Assembly: GCA_017415165.1 (NCBI GenBank)
Contig: JAFQIY010000033.1
Span: 25,658-89,657 of the forward strand
Length of the DNA stretch: 64,000 nt
Direction of reading: 5' to 3'
Source of the DNA: Oscillospiraceae bacterium
Lineage (GTDB): Bacteria > Bacillota > Clostridia > Oscillospirales > Ruminococcaceae
Part shown: positions 18,878-27,694 of the stretch, one piece after another
Position numbering within the stretch: the stretch's first letter is position 1
Layout of the letters: each line of letters starts with the position of its first letter
Made by a program: the position numbers and the translations under genes
Notes under the pieces: generated by a model
Databases searched by the model: none
The model's input: the letters and a program-made list of their open reading frames with translations, nothing else
What the model was told of the DNA's origin: nothing

Positions 18878-18906
18878 ATTATATCTTTTTTTCAAATTTC
18901 TTTCAA
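18878..18906 (-). promoter_or_regulatory. Promoter of giant protein gene 2
   Basis: Minus-strand TTGAAA (18906-18901), 17 bp and TATAAT (18883-18878). It has the same hexamers and spacing as the promoter of divergent gene 3. The 300-bp divergent gap holds these two promoters and otherwise AT-rich sequence. Confidence 0.7.
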
Positions 18907-19065
18907 TACACTTTATGTATAATTTTAACTGTTTTATTTTGTGCATTGATTATTAGAGGGTATCGCCTATAAATATTTCTGCAATACCCGTTGTTTGTGT
19001 TTCAGATGTACTTGTGAATATTTCGTGTTTAATATGTTTATAATCGTGAATTTTTTGAAAAAACA

Positions 19066-19094
19066 TTGAAACAAAAAGTTAAAAAAGGTATAAT
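19066..19094 (+). promoter_or_regulatory. Promoter of giant protein gene 3
   Basis: TTGAAA at 19066-19071, 17 bp and TATAAT at 19089-19094. The ATG at 19066 overlaps the -35 box, so it cannot be the translation start. Confidence 0.7.
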
Positions 19095-19137
19095 TATTGT
19101 ATGCTGTTTAACATTAATTTTATTGGGAGGTAATCAA

Positions 19138-22100
19138 GTGAAAAAACAATTGGGCAATCGTATCATTTCGTGGCTGCTTGCGCTTGGAATGATTATGTCG
19201 CCGACAGGTGCAGGACTTACTGCTGTCCCTGTTTTTGCAGAGGAAAGCGGTATCGTCGAACCTGTGGAGGAAGATAACATTACCACAGATGAAAATGTCT
19301 CCGATGAGGAAGAAACTCCTTCATCTGAGGGCAATGACATCGTTGCAGACGAAAACAATCCTACTGAAGATGTACTTCCTTCAGAAGGTGATAACATTGC
19401 GGAAGAAACTCAAAGCCTTGATGCAGATGGAGAGGCTGTAATCGGTGAAGGTACCTGGACTGAAAATAACGGTACATATACATTCACATCACAGTACGGC
19501 AGCAATACATCAGATGAGGAAGAAGGTACTGTAGATACCGAATACGATGCTGAGTATGATGCTATGACAATCAACCTTTTAGACCTGATGGAAGAAGGCA
19601 GGTCAGCTGCTGATATTGCATTTGTTTCTGTAGACATTAAAACTTTAAAAGGTTATGTAAGCGGTGCAATAGGCGGAACTGATGCAGACAGCACTCTCGG
19701 TAAGGGCGGTTGGATTACCGAAAGTTACCCTGTATTGGAGGATAAAATTCTTCTTAAATTCAGTGATGAAGGTGCGGCAAGCACAAGCATACAGCTTCAG
19801 GTATGGTATGCAGATGCTGATTCATCAATAGAATTCAGCAATGTAACAATTGCCTATAAGGATTCAGACGATTCCTTATACAAGTGGACAGAGAGCAATG
19901 ACGGTTCTTTGACACTTGAAATTTTCAGAAGTCCTGAAAGCGGTGAGAAAATTTCCAATTACGCTGTTGACCTTGTGGCACTGCTGGAAGGAACAGAATT
20001 TGAAGATGTTAAGTCAATCGGATTTGAAATTACCGAATTCTATGGTAATATGAACGGCGGTTTAGGTATTGAAGCCCCTGGTTTTACTGATAACTGGGCT
20101 TCTGTATCCTGGTCAGGAACAGGCAAATACCGCCTTGTAACACCTAATGGTATAACAGCTTCAACTATCAATATCCAGCATTGGTGGTCAGAGGGCGAGG
20201 CTAAGGTGACATTTGATAACTTTGTTATTAACCCTCCTCAGCCTTTCAATGTAATAATTGAAAGTGAATACAAAACAATACCCGCCGCAAGCTGGGAAGA
20301 AGCCGCAGAATATATCACAGACCCATCTGTTGATTATATTGTAGAAATTACAACTATATCTGAAATTGAAAATTTTGTTATTCCAAAGACAGCTGCATCT
20401 ATTACATTTGTAGGTGAAGCTATTACAATCGGCAACAAAACCCTTGCAATTCCTGTTGACACAACATTCAGCAATGAGGGACTCAAATCAGAGAATTTGT
20501 CTGTAACTGTAGCGGCAGGAAAGACACTTACAGTATCAAGCATATGGACTGAATGGGATAAACCTATAGCAAATATCACAGGTACAGCAACTTCAAAATT
20601 CATCACAAATGCTTCATTTGACGTAGTAAACATAAAGAATTTTGAAACTGTAGATTCAGGTGACCTGAGAGTATCAGGCACAATGAGCGGCATAAAGAAT
20701 TTTACGGGTTGCCTCCATGCAAGAGAAAATTCAAAGATAACTATAGACAATATCATCAACAGTTTATCCAGTGAAACTTACTTGACTTATTCACCGCACG
20801 AAACAATTCCTACAGTAAACAACATTTCTGAGGGTGCAAAGCTTGTTCTTAATTGCGCAGGCGGAGTGTCTATACAGACAGGCACAACCGTGCTTTACAG
20901 CCCTAAGGATATAAGCTCGGCTATAGAAATCGGCTCTTACAACCACACAGAAGCTTTCTACTATCCTAAGACAAAGGAAATCAAGGCTGAAAACCCTGAT
21001 GCGGTATCACTAAGCAAAAACGGTGACCTTGCAGAAAGCTTCCAGAATCTCGACGCTGCTTTTGCGGCTGTAACAGACAAAACAGCTGATTACACAATCG
21101 AGATTAACGACGATATTGAAATCGAAAATTTAGTAATTCCAAAGACAGCAAACAGCATTACATTTACAGGCGACGGCAGAATAACAATGGCAAATAAAAA
21201 GCTTGTAATTCCTGTAAACACCACATTTGATGTATTTCTGGCAATAGACAGATACATTTTGGGAGAAGAAATTCACAAGATTATGCCTGAAACAACTATA
21301 ACGGTTGCAGCAGGCAAAAAGCTTACCGTAAACAAGGAATGGCTGTACCATATTGACACAATAACAGGTACAAAGACATCTGAGCTTGTACTTAACGCCG
21401 GGGCAAGTTTTGATGATGTTAAAAATTTCGGAACAGTAACAGCTGTTGACCTTTCTTTATGGAACAATATGTCGGGAATAGGCAATTTCAGCGGTAACCT
21501 GACATCAAACCGTGCAACAGTAACAATTGATAACATTTCTGCAAACTCTGACATTCACATCTGGAATTCAAATACAAAGCTGACCGTTAATTCAATTGCA
21601 GAAAATGCTGTTCTTACACTGACTGTTGATGAAGATGCGGCACTTGCAAGCGGCACGACGGTTCTTTACTCCAAGAACAACATTTCACCAAATGTTAAAA
21701 TTGCAAACAAGACAGCAGACGGCGATGAGCTTTCGGCTTACTACTACACAAAGACAAAGTCTATCAAGGCAGAGGTCGGCACGGCTCTTACGCTTTCATA
21801 CGGCAATTTTGAAAAGTCCTACCCTAACTTTGAGCTTCTCTTTGCTGACATCACTGACAAGAATGTTGACTATACGATTACACTCAACACTGATATGTTT
21901 GTTGAGAAGCTTACTTTCCCAAAGACAGCAAAGAGTATCACAATCAACGGTGCTCAACTCGGCTTCGATAACAAGACTGTTGCAATTCCTGTTGATATGA
22001 CAATCGCAACAGAAAGATTTGCGTGGTCGATAGGCGAGATAACCGAAGAATTGCCTGCAGGTCAGGGCTATACATTGACTGTTGCGGCAGGCAAAACACT

Positions 22101-24921
22101 TACCATTAATTCAAATGTATGCGATGTAAAGGCTATTACAGGTACTAAAACATCAAAACTCAACATTATCGGTGATGGTACTGTATCTGTTTATGATTTA
22201 AAAACATTTGAAAATGTTACAACAGCACCTTCTGCGTGGCTTTGTGTACGCGGCTCAATGTCAGCTGTCAGCAATTTCAGCGGCAGACTTATTTTCAGTC
22301 CTACTATCAAATCAAAGGACGTTGCAATCAGCAATATTGCGGCGGATTCCCTTATTCAGGCGTGGATTTACGACAATCAAAAGCATAAGATAACTGTCAA
22401 TGCAATTGCCGAAAATGCAACTCTCACATACCGTGCCTGGGTAAATGATTCAACAGGCGACCTTGCAAACGGCACAACAATTCTTTACGCACCTAAGGAC
22501 ATTACCGAGCAGATTGTTATTGAAAACAAGACAGAATCAGGTAAGTCACTCAAGCCTTTCTATTACAAAAAGACAAAGGAAATCAAGGCAGAGGTAGCTG
22601 AGGCAATTACTCTTTCTGACGGAACAACAGAAAATAATTATCCGAACCTTGAAAAAGCCTTTGAAAACATTACAGACAGCACAAAGAATTACACAATTAC
22701 ACTTTATGAAGATGTAAAATCAGAAAAGCTTACACTTCCGAAAACAGCCGCTTCAATAACCATCAGAAGCGACAACCTTAGCACAATCAACGTGGGCAAG
22801 CTTACTTCGATTACAGCAAATACAGACCTTACAATCGAAAATATTGCATTTGAAACATCGGGCAAGACTCTCACAATCAACGCTAAGAAAAATCTTACGG
22901 TTGACGGACTTTACGGCAACGTAACAGCACTCAAGGGCGGCGCTAAGTTTGCTCTTAACTGGCTCGGCGAGGATGAGGGACTGTTTGCAGATATCACAGG
23001 CTTTGGTACTGTTAACATAGCTGAACAGCTTACAACAGGCAAGGTATTCAATGCAACTAATCTCGTGTTCAAATCAGCAACAGCAACGCTTGTTATTTCC
23101 GATGCAGCAGCAAAGGTATCCGTAAAGGCTATCAATGCAGCAAGCGGCGGTATTATCAAGTATGCTGAGGGTGCTAAGACTGCTCTTGCTTTCACTGGCA
23201 AGGACGCAGCTTTCACAGGTACACTCACAATCACAGGTGCAGTTGCAAACGGTCAGGCAGTCCTCACAGCAAAGGACATAAGCCTTGACAAGCTTACAAA
23301 CGGTATTGCTCCTGCAAATGTAAACGTTGAATACGGCTTTACACAGGTTGGCAATAACATCTGCTATATGGGCAAGGTGATTGCTCTCAATTCAGATAAC
23401 AGCACTGAAAAATATGCACTCTGGAGTGAAGTGGTTGCAGTTATCGAAAAAGCAAAGAATGCAAAGGCTGACTACGAAATCACACTCCTCGACAACTACA
23501 ACTTTAACGGTGCAATCAAGCTCCCTAAGGCAGGCACTTACAAATCAATCACAATTGACGGTGCCGACCTCTATGAGCTTACATTCACAGGCAATATCGC
23601 TCTCACAGGTAATCTTAACATTGAAAACACTACTACTGTATGCACCACAAAAACAGGTGCAGAAAGCCCATTCAAGATTAACGCAGGCAAGTACAGCCTT
23701 ACACTGACAGAGGTAATCACAGGCGCATGCACAATCAGCGGCAGCACAGGCTCTGTAATTACCCTTAATGATGTAAAAATCAACGGCAGCGTTTCGGGCG
23801 ACACTGTTATCTGTAACGGTACTGATATGGTTTATATCGCAGGCAACCTTGCTGCAAAGAAGTCACTTGTTGCAAACGACAGTATCTTTATCCGCGGAAA
23901 TATCAATGCATATGCACTTTCTTCCACATCCGCAAACGGTGCGGACTTCGAATTCTCCCACGGCAAAAAGATTACAATCGGCAAGGGCGGCATCACAGCA
24001 GGCGAGCTTTCATTCAGAGTTGTAGACAGCGATTTCCACTTAGATGCTATTGAAGACGGCGAGGTAATCGGTACAATTGCAGGTGCTATCAGCAGCAATG
24101 CAAGCGTTGAGGTTTACGGTGCAGACGACTTTGAAGGCACACTTAAAGCTGTTAAGGGCAAGCTTATTATCAGCAGCGAAGCTGCTGAGGAGGTTGTAGA
24201 AACAGGAAAGTGGATTGAAAACAACGGTACATATACCTATGTCCACGGCGATACAGCAGGTGCAGGTGAAACTCTTGTTATTCCATTCAGCAAGTTCTGC
24301 AGCGATGGTTCTTCTTCTGTAATGAGAATTAAGTTCGATGTAACAAGAACTGCAACGGCAGATGTATCTTGCCAATATGGTGAGTTGCCTTCCTCCCCAA
24401 TTTTTTATGATGACATAACGAAAGAAAGCTCAAATGTCATTAATACTGAAAATGTAGGAATATTAGTTGATTCATCTCTGAGTTTTTTTATAGAGAATAT
24501 TTCAACTGGCGAAAAAATTGTTATCAGTAATTTGGTTGTTTATGATGATATATCATACGCTAAGTTAGGAAATTGGACTTATAACGAGGAAGAAGGTTCA
24601 TATACCTATACACATCTTTCTGCTGATGATTCCAGAGGTGTTGATTATCGTCTCCCAATAAGTGAAATTTACGACGGATATGCATATGACATAAGCAGTA
24701 TATCTTTCAGTGTTACAGCAAATGGAAATGCACAGATTGATATTTGGTGGGGTGGAGAAGTATGTGAATTTGATTTCAATAATGAAAATGGAGCAACTCA
24801 AACTCAAACAATTGAATCATCAAGTGAGTATTCTGCTGCTAATGATATATCTTTTTTTATGTCAGAGATTGATAGCAACACAACAGTTACAATCAGCAAC
24901 ATTCAGGTTACTACAAAATAA
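19138..24921 (+). CDS. Giant secreted modular protein 3 (1927 aa)
   Basis: The start is the GTG at 19138 behind TTGGGAGGTAATCAA. The leader KKQLGNRIISWLL is almost identical to that of protein 2. An acidic Glu/Asp-rich linker follows, then two WTENNGTYTFTSQYG-type modules. Five solenoid-like modules come next (signature PKTAxSITFxG, ending SGTTVLYS or NGTTILYA). A glycine- and serine-rich region and two more C-terminal modules (WIENNGTYTYVHG; WTYNEEEGSYTYTH with TVTISNIQV at the end) complete it. Proteins 1-3 therefore share module types in different order and number. No anchor motif, dockerin or catalytic signature is visible. Role: probably a surface or matrix protein, possibly binding glycans. 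Confidence 0.85.
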   Translation: MKKQLGNRIISWLLALGMIMSPTGAGLTAVPVFAEESGIVEPVEEDNITTDENVSDEEETPSSEGNDIVADENNPTEDVLPSEGDNIAEETQSLDADGEAVIGEGTWTENNGTYTFTSQYGSNTSDEEEGTVDTEYDAEYDAMTINLLDLMEEGRSAADIAFVSVDIKTLKGYVSGAIGGTDADSTLGKGGWITESYPVLEDKILLKFSDEGAASTSIQLQVWYADADSSIEFSNVTIAYKDSDDSLYKWTESNDGSLTLEIFRSPESGEKISNYAVDLVALLEGTEFEDVKSIGFEITEFYGNMNGGLGIEAPGFTDNWASVSWSGTGKYRLVTPNGITASTINIQHWWSEGEAKVTFDNFVINPPQPFNVIIESEYKTIPAASWEEAAEYITDPSVDYIVEITTISEIENFVIPKTAASITFVGEAITIGNKTLAIPVDTTFSNEGLKSENLSVTVAAGKTLTVSSIWTEWDKPIANITGTATSKFITNASFDVVNIKNFETVDSGDLRVSGTMSGIKNFTGCLHARENSKITIDNIINSLSSETYLTYSPHETIPTVNNISEGAKLVLNCAGGVSIQTGTTVLYSPKDISSAIEIGSYNHTEAFYYPKTKEIKAENPDAVSLSKNGDLAESFQNLDAAFAAVTDKTADYTIEINDDIEIENLVIPKTANSITFTGDGRITMANKKLVIPVNTTFDVFLAIDRYILGEEIHKIMPETTITVAAGKKLTVNKEWLYHIDTITGTKTSELVLNAGASFDDVKNFGTVTAVDLSLWNNMSGIGNFSGNLTSNRATVTIDNISANSDIHIWNSNTKLTVNSIAENAVLTLTVDEDAALASGTTVLYSKNNISPNVKIANKTADGDELSAYYYTKTKSIKAEVGTALTLSYGNFEKSYPNFELLFADITDKNVDYTITLNTDMFVEKLTFPKTAKSITINGAQLGFDNKTVAIPVDMTIATERFAWSIGEITEELPAGQGYTLTVAAGKTLTINSNVCDVKAITGTKTSKLNIIGDGTVSVYDLKTFENVTTAPSAWLCVRGSMSAVSNFSGRLIFSPTIKSKDVAISNIAADSLIQAWIYDNQKHKITVNAIAENATLTYRAWVNDSTGDLANGTTILYAPKDITEQIVIENKTESGKSLKPFYYKKTKEIKAEVAEAITLSDGTTENNYPNLEKAFENITDSTKNYTITLYEDVKSEKLTLPKTAASITIRSDNLSTINVGKLTSITANTDLTIENIAFETSGKTLTINAKKNLTVDGLYGNVTALKGGAKFALNWLGEDEGLFADITGFGTVNIAEQLTTGKVFNATNLVFKSATATLVISDAAAKVSVKAINAASGGIIKYAEGAKTALAFTGKDAAFTGTLTITGAVANGQAVLTAKDISLDKLTNGIAPANVNVEYGFTQVGNNICYMGKVIALNSDNSTEKYALWSEVVAVIEKAKNAKADYEITLLDNYNFNGAIKLPKAGTYKSITIDGADLYELTFTGNIALTGNLNIENTTTVCTTKTGAESPFKINAGKYSLTLTEVITGACTISGSTGSVITLNDVKINGSVSGDTVICNGTDMVYIAGNLAAKKSLVANDSIFIRGNINAYALSSTSANGADFEFSHGKKITIGKGGITAGELSFRVVDSDFHLDAIEDGEVIGTIAGAISSNASVEVYGADDFEGTLKAVKGKLIISSEAAEEVVETGKWIENNGTYTYVHGDTAGAGETLVIPFSKFCSDGSSSVMRIKFDVTRTATADVSCQYGELPSSPIFYDDITKESSNVINTENVGILVDSSLSFFIENISTGEKIVISNLVVYDDISYAKLGNWTYNEEEGSYTYTHLSADDSRGVDYRLPISEIYDGYAYDISSISFSVTANGNAQIDIWWGGEVCEFDFNNENGATQTQTIESSSEYSAANDISFFMSEIDSNTTVTISNIQVTTK

Positions 24922-24988
24922 TTCACAGCCGCAGGTCTGATATAAAATGATAACATATCAGACACTGACGAAACAGCAATAAGAAATC

Positions 24989-25033
24989 AGCCCTCCTATG
25001 GTAAAACAGAAATACCATAGGAGGGCTTTTTTA
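24989..25033 (+). terminator. Terminator of giant protein gene 3
   Basis: A perfect 15-bp stem, AGCCCTCCTATGGTA (24989-25003) with TACCATAGGAGGGCT (25013-25027), is followed by six T. The rest of the 311-bp gap up to 25232 shows no clear gene or promoter. Confidence 0.93.
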
Positions 25034-25232
25034 TTGTGCTGTGCGGAATAGCTTCCTGACGTTTTATCTTATCTCAAGTAAATACACTCCACCGCACAGC
25101 TTGCCGATATGCTCGTACAGACAGACGCACAAAACGCAAAAATTGACACGCAAAATAAAAAAATTCGTTTCCAAGTGTCTTTAAGGCATATGTTTTGCAG
25201 GTTGCGGAAAGAGCAGGAGTACATACAAAAGA

Positions 25233-25958
25233 ATGATATTAAAGGCAAAGTATCTTGACAGCATTATCTGTGACGCAGATAATCAGCTTATTCTTGCAGG
25301 TGCTGGAACAAGCAAGACCACCACGATTGTCGGAAAGGTAAAATATCTTCTCCGCACGGGAAAATGCAAGCCTGAGGAATTGCTGCTGCTTTCATTTACA
25401 AGAAAAGCCGCTGACGAAATGCGTGAGCGTGTCGAAGGTGAAACAGGCTGTAGGCTTGATGTAAAAACCTTTCACAAGCTTGGCACGGATATTATTACCG
25501 AAGTAAACGGCAGATGTTCTTCGATTTGCTCCAAAACTATTCAGGATTACATACGAAAGAACATCGGCAAGCATATAAATAATCCCGTTTTCAAGAACAG
25601 TTTTCTTGCGTACTGTTTCTTTGCACCGCCGAAATCCATTACTCATTTTGATGTAAAGTCACAGAAGGAATACGACGAATACCTTGAAGTAAATCCGCCG
25701 ATAACAATCAAGCGTGAAACGGTAAAGGGTTACTGTGAAATGGAGATTGCCAATTTCCTTTATCGCAATGGAATAAATTACACCTACGAAAAGCCTTATG
25801 AGTACGATGTTGCAGATAAGGAGTACGCAGGCTATCACCCTGATTTTTATCTTGATGATTACGGTATTTATATTGAATTTTATGCGGTTGACAAGAATGG
25901 CAAGGGTGATTTGCTCACAAACACTGCATTTCTGCTGTCACATAACAAAACAGTATAA
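25233..25958 (+). pseudogene. Truncated UvrD/HelD-like DNA helicase fragment
   Basis: A 241-residue frame similar to the N-terminal part of helicase IV (HelD-like superfamily 1) proteins, which are normally about 700 residues. The Walker A region reads AGAGTSKTTT, where AGAGSGKT is expected, so the glycine before the lysine is replaced by serine. Motif Ia is visible as LLSFTRKAADEMRERV. Residues 200-225 match the internal HPDFYLxDxxIYIEF segment, but motifs II-VI are missing and the frame ends after FLLSHNKTV. The N-terminus also lacks the usual leading domain. It is most likely a decaying remnant; a small stand-alone DNA-binding derivative cannot be excluded. Confidence 0.65.
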
Positions 25959-26004
25959 CCGACAGATTCAGATAAATGAAACTGTCGGTTATTTATTTTT
26001 TTAT
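25956..26004 (+). terminator. Rho-independent terminator
   Basis: TAACCGACAG (25956-25965) pairs with CTGTCGGTTA (25982-25991), followed by a T-rich tract. It overlaps the stop of the helicase fragment. Confidence 0.85.
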
Positions 26005-26138
26005 TGAGCAGAAATAAGCATTTTGATACTTACCAAAATTATCAAAACACAAATAAAAACTTGAAATGTATAATCCAAAATCTCCGTGAAAAACTATTAG
26101 GGCAACAAAATTAAAGCTAATAAACGGAGGAATATACA

Positions 26139-26681
26139 ATGAAAGCTACGGGTATTGTCAGAAGGATTGACGACCTGGGTCGTGTGGTAATCCCAAAGGA
26201 AATCAGACGCACTATGCGTATTCGTGAGGGTGACCCCCTCGAAATCTACACAAGCAATGACGGTGAGGTTATCTTCAAGAAGTACAGCGCTATCAACGAA
26301 ATGGCTGGGTCTGCGGCGCAGGTTGCTGAGGTTATGACAAAGCTTGCAAACTGTCCTACGGTTGTTTTTGACCGTGACCACGTTGTTGCTGTTGCGGGTG
26401 TACAGAAGAAGGAATTCAGCGAAAGACGAGTTTCTCAGGCGCTTGAGGAATACCTCGAAAACCGCAAAAACTATCTTTACACCTCTCACAATGACGCAAA
26501 GGTTTTCCCTGTTGAGGGAATTGACCGTCCTGCGATTGCCTGCTCGCCTATTCTTGCTTCGGGCGATGTTACGGGTGCGGTTGCATTTCTTGCTCCCAAC
26601 AACGAGTCTGTTGCAAATGAGGTTCAGCAAAATCTCATTCAGGCGGCGGCGCAGTTCCTTGGAAAGCAGATTGAGGAATAA
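26139..26681 (+). CDS. spoVT: Stage V sporulation protein T-like transcription factor
   Basis: A 180-residue SpoVT: an N-terminal AbrB-type swapped-hairpin DNA-binding domain (MKATGIVRRIDDLGRVVIPKE, residues 1-21, through about 50) and a C-terminal GAF-like domain. In Bacillus SpoVT tunes sigma-G-dependent forespore genes; in clostridia it affects sporulation and metabolism. Length and domain order are full. The ribosome site GGAGGA precedes the ATG. Its last 23 bases, coding for GKQIEE and the stop, recur at 27635-27657, so the 3' end may be an integration site. No convincing promoter was assigned upstream. Confidence 0.92.
   Translation: MKATGIVRRIDDLGRVVIPKEIRRTMRIREGDPLEIYTSNDGEVIFKKYSAINEMAGSAAQVAEVMTKLANCPTVVFDRDHVVAVAGVQKKEFSERRVSQALEEYLENRKNYLYTSHNDAKVFPVEGIDRPAIACSPILASGDVTGAVAFLAPNNESVANEVQQNLIQAAAQFLGKQIEE
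26659..26681 (+). repeat. Left copy of a 23-bp direct repeat (candidate attL), spoVT 3' end
   Basis: The end of spoVT, starting TTGGAAAGCAGATTGA and finishing at the stop codon, matches 27635-27657 at 22 of 23 positions. Sequence upstream of the repeat is not shared, so the match is confined to a short core. Confidence 0.6.
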
Positions 26682-26683
26682 CA

Positions 26684-26717
26684 AAACGGACATCTTACAA
26701 TAGTAGGATGTCCGTTT
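26684..26717. terminator. Bidirectional terminator between spoVT and the XRE gene
   Basis: AAACGGACATCTTAC (26684-26698) pairs with GTAGGATGTCCGTTT (26703-26717), with one mismatch or wobble, and the flanks are AT-rich. The stop of the leftward regulator abuts the stem. Confidence 0.75.
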
Positions 26718-27036
26718 ATTTTAATTTTTCAATTTCGTTTTTACAAATATTTTCAAAGTCACACAATACTTTATATTGTGCCTTGCTAGGAACAGAACGA
26801 TAAAGTACAATCAGATTTTTTTCATCCGCATCTAAATCTGTGACATAATTTCCTGTCAACAACCAATCTATAGATACATTAAGATAATTAGAGATTTTTA
26901 TTAGTGCATCACCTTTGGGTAATTGTCCTTTTTTCCAATATCCTGTATTTGCACTGCTTAAACCAATATCGTGGAGCATTTTTGTGACAGTTGTATTTTT
27001 TTGGGCACATATTTGCCTTAATCGTTCATAAAACAC
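26716..27036 (-). CDS. XRE-family HTH transcriptional regulator
   Basis: A 106-residue protein with an N-terminal helix-turn-helix of the Cro/CI type (YERLRQICAQKNTTVTKML, then the WKKGQLPKGDALIKISNYL recognition region and SIDWLLTG) and a short C-terminal helical tail. I chose the GTG at 27036 because GAGGAGG lies 6 bases upstream; the frame extends to a TTG at 27051, but that start would swallow the ribosome site. It is divergent from two small genes. The promoter between them carries inverted repeats, as expected for an autoregulated phage-like repressor. Confidence 0.85.
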   Translation of the reverse strand: MFYERLRQICAQKNTTVTKMLHDIGLSSANTGYWKKGQLPKGDALIKISNYLNVSIDWLLTGNYVTDLDADEKNLIVLYRSVPSKAQYKVLCDFENICKNEIEKLK

Positions 27037-27096
27037 AAAACTCCTCCTCAAAATTTGTACAAGTAAACAAAAACTATAAATTTCTACTTAGATAGC

Positions 27097-27135
27097 TTGA
27101 CAAACTCGAAAAATCTAGTTATAATATAACTAAGT
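27097..27135 (+). promoter_or_regulatory. Strong promoter with operator-like palindrome
   Basis: TTGACA at 27097-27102, 17 bp and TATAAT at 27120-27125, a full consensus. The palindrome TAGTTAT-AAT-ATAACTA (27116-27132) covers the -10 box. The inverted hexamers ACTTAG (27087-27092) and CTAAGT (27130-27135) bracket the promoter. These are plausible sites for the divergent XRE regulator. Confidence 0.7.
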
Positions 27136-27228
27136 AAAAGTATATTGCCAATTTTATTGTGTACCTTTTATTATAACATAATCAGCAAAATTAAGCAAGA
27201 AAAATAATTTGTTAAAGGAAGTGTGATT

Positions 27229-27435
27229 ATGAGCAAGTTTGTGACAGATGCTATTTTATTTTTTTTAGAAAATATTTTCACACGGTTGGATAAGGTTGAA
27301 AGAGCTGTTGGAATTGCCAAAACAGCACATACAGCAGCTAAAACAGTACATACCGCAACCAATGCTGCAAAAGTTGCCAAAACGGTGGCAACAACAGCTA
27401 AAGTGGCAAATACTGCAAGTAAGATAATAAAATAA
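27229..27435 (+). CDS. Small basic alanine/threonine/lysine-rich helical protein
   Basis: A 68-residue protein with an AAAGGAAG ribosome site before the ATG at 27229. The first 20 residues contain a hydrophobic stretch (AILFFLENIF). The remainder is a highly biased series of AKTAHT/AAKTVH/AKVAKT steps rich in Ala, Thr, Val and Lys, predicted helical and strongly basic. No known family is recognised. It sits alone behind a strong, probably repressed promoter, next to a small acidic frame. A membrane-active peptide, toxin or phage-type small protein are the main options; sequence alone cannot decide. Confidence 0.65.
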   Translation: MSKFVTDAILFFLENIFTRLDKVERAVGIAKTAHTAAKTVHTATNAAKVAKTVATTAKVANTASKIIK

Positions 27436-27467
27436 TTTACATTATTCAGAACAAGGGGCGATAATAC

Positions 27468-27608
27468 TTGAAATGTTATTATAATAATCATTGGAAATTT
27501 TATTTTGAGGATGAAAATGATGATGAATTTGATCCGTTTCCAAATTGTGAAAATGCTGATGAAAGAGACGAAGCCTACGAAGATGTATTCAGTAGAATGT
27601 TTGAGTGA
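27468..27608 (+). CDS. Small acidic protein of 46 residues (TTG start)
   Basis: A short frame with a TTG start at 27468 behind AAGGGGCGA, encoding 46 residues that open with KCYYNNHWKFYFEDEND. It has about 17 Asp or Glu against 5 Lys or Arg, so it is strongly acidic. It follows the basic 68-residue protein by 32 bases and would be co-transcribed. Opposite charge and tight linkage suggest the two may bind each other, as in toxin-antitoxin or peptide-immunity pairs. This is inference and the frame is short enough to be chance. Confidence 0.5.
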   Translation: MKCYYNNHWKFYFEDENDDEFDPFPNCENADERDEAYEDVFSRMFE

Positions 27609-27634
27609 TTTATTAAAAAATAAGGTTTTAAGTT

Positions 27635-27657
27635 TTGGAAAGCAGATTGAAGAATAA
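27635..27657 (+). repeat. Right copy of the 23-bp direct repeat (candidate attR)
   Basis: It repeats the spoVT tail with one change (GAAGAATAA for GAGGAATAA) and is directly followed by a hairpin terminator. This layout would be expected if spoVT once ended here and a segment of about 976 bp was inserted. Confidence 0.6.
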
Positions 27658-27658
27658 G

Positions 27659-27694
27659 AAAAATCCCGTGAAGAATGTGCTTCACGGGATTTTT
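27659..27694. terminator. Bidirectional terminator
   Basis: A perfect 15-bp stem, AAAAATCCCGTGAAG (27659-27673) with CTTCACGGGATTTTT (27680-27694). It ends the leftward histidine-kinase operon and anything reading rightward from the small genes. Confidence 0.92.

Noticed and set aside
5700-24900. Many short repeats in the giant genes, considered as a CRISPR array
   Set aside because: The repeats are protein-coding modules of 100-250 codons with divergent copies, not short identical repeats with regular spacers.
26139-26681. Reading spoVT as AbrB
   Set aside because: The 180-residue length and C-terminal GAF-like domain fit SpoVT; AbrB is about 95 residues.
27223-27228. GTG start two codons earlier for the small basic protein
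   Set aside because: The AAAGGAAG site is correctly spaced for the ATG at 27229 and too close to the GTG.
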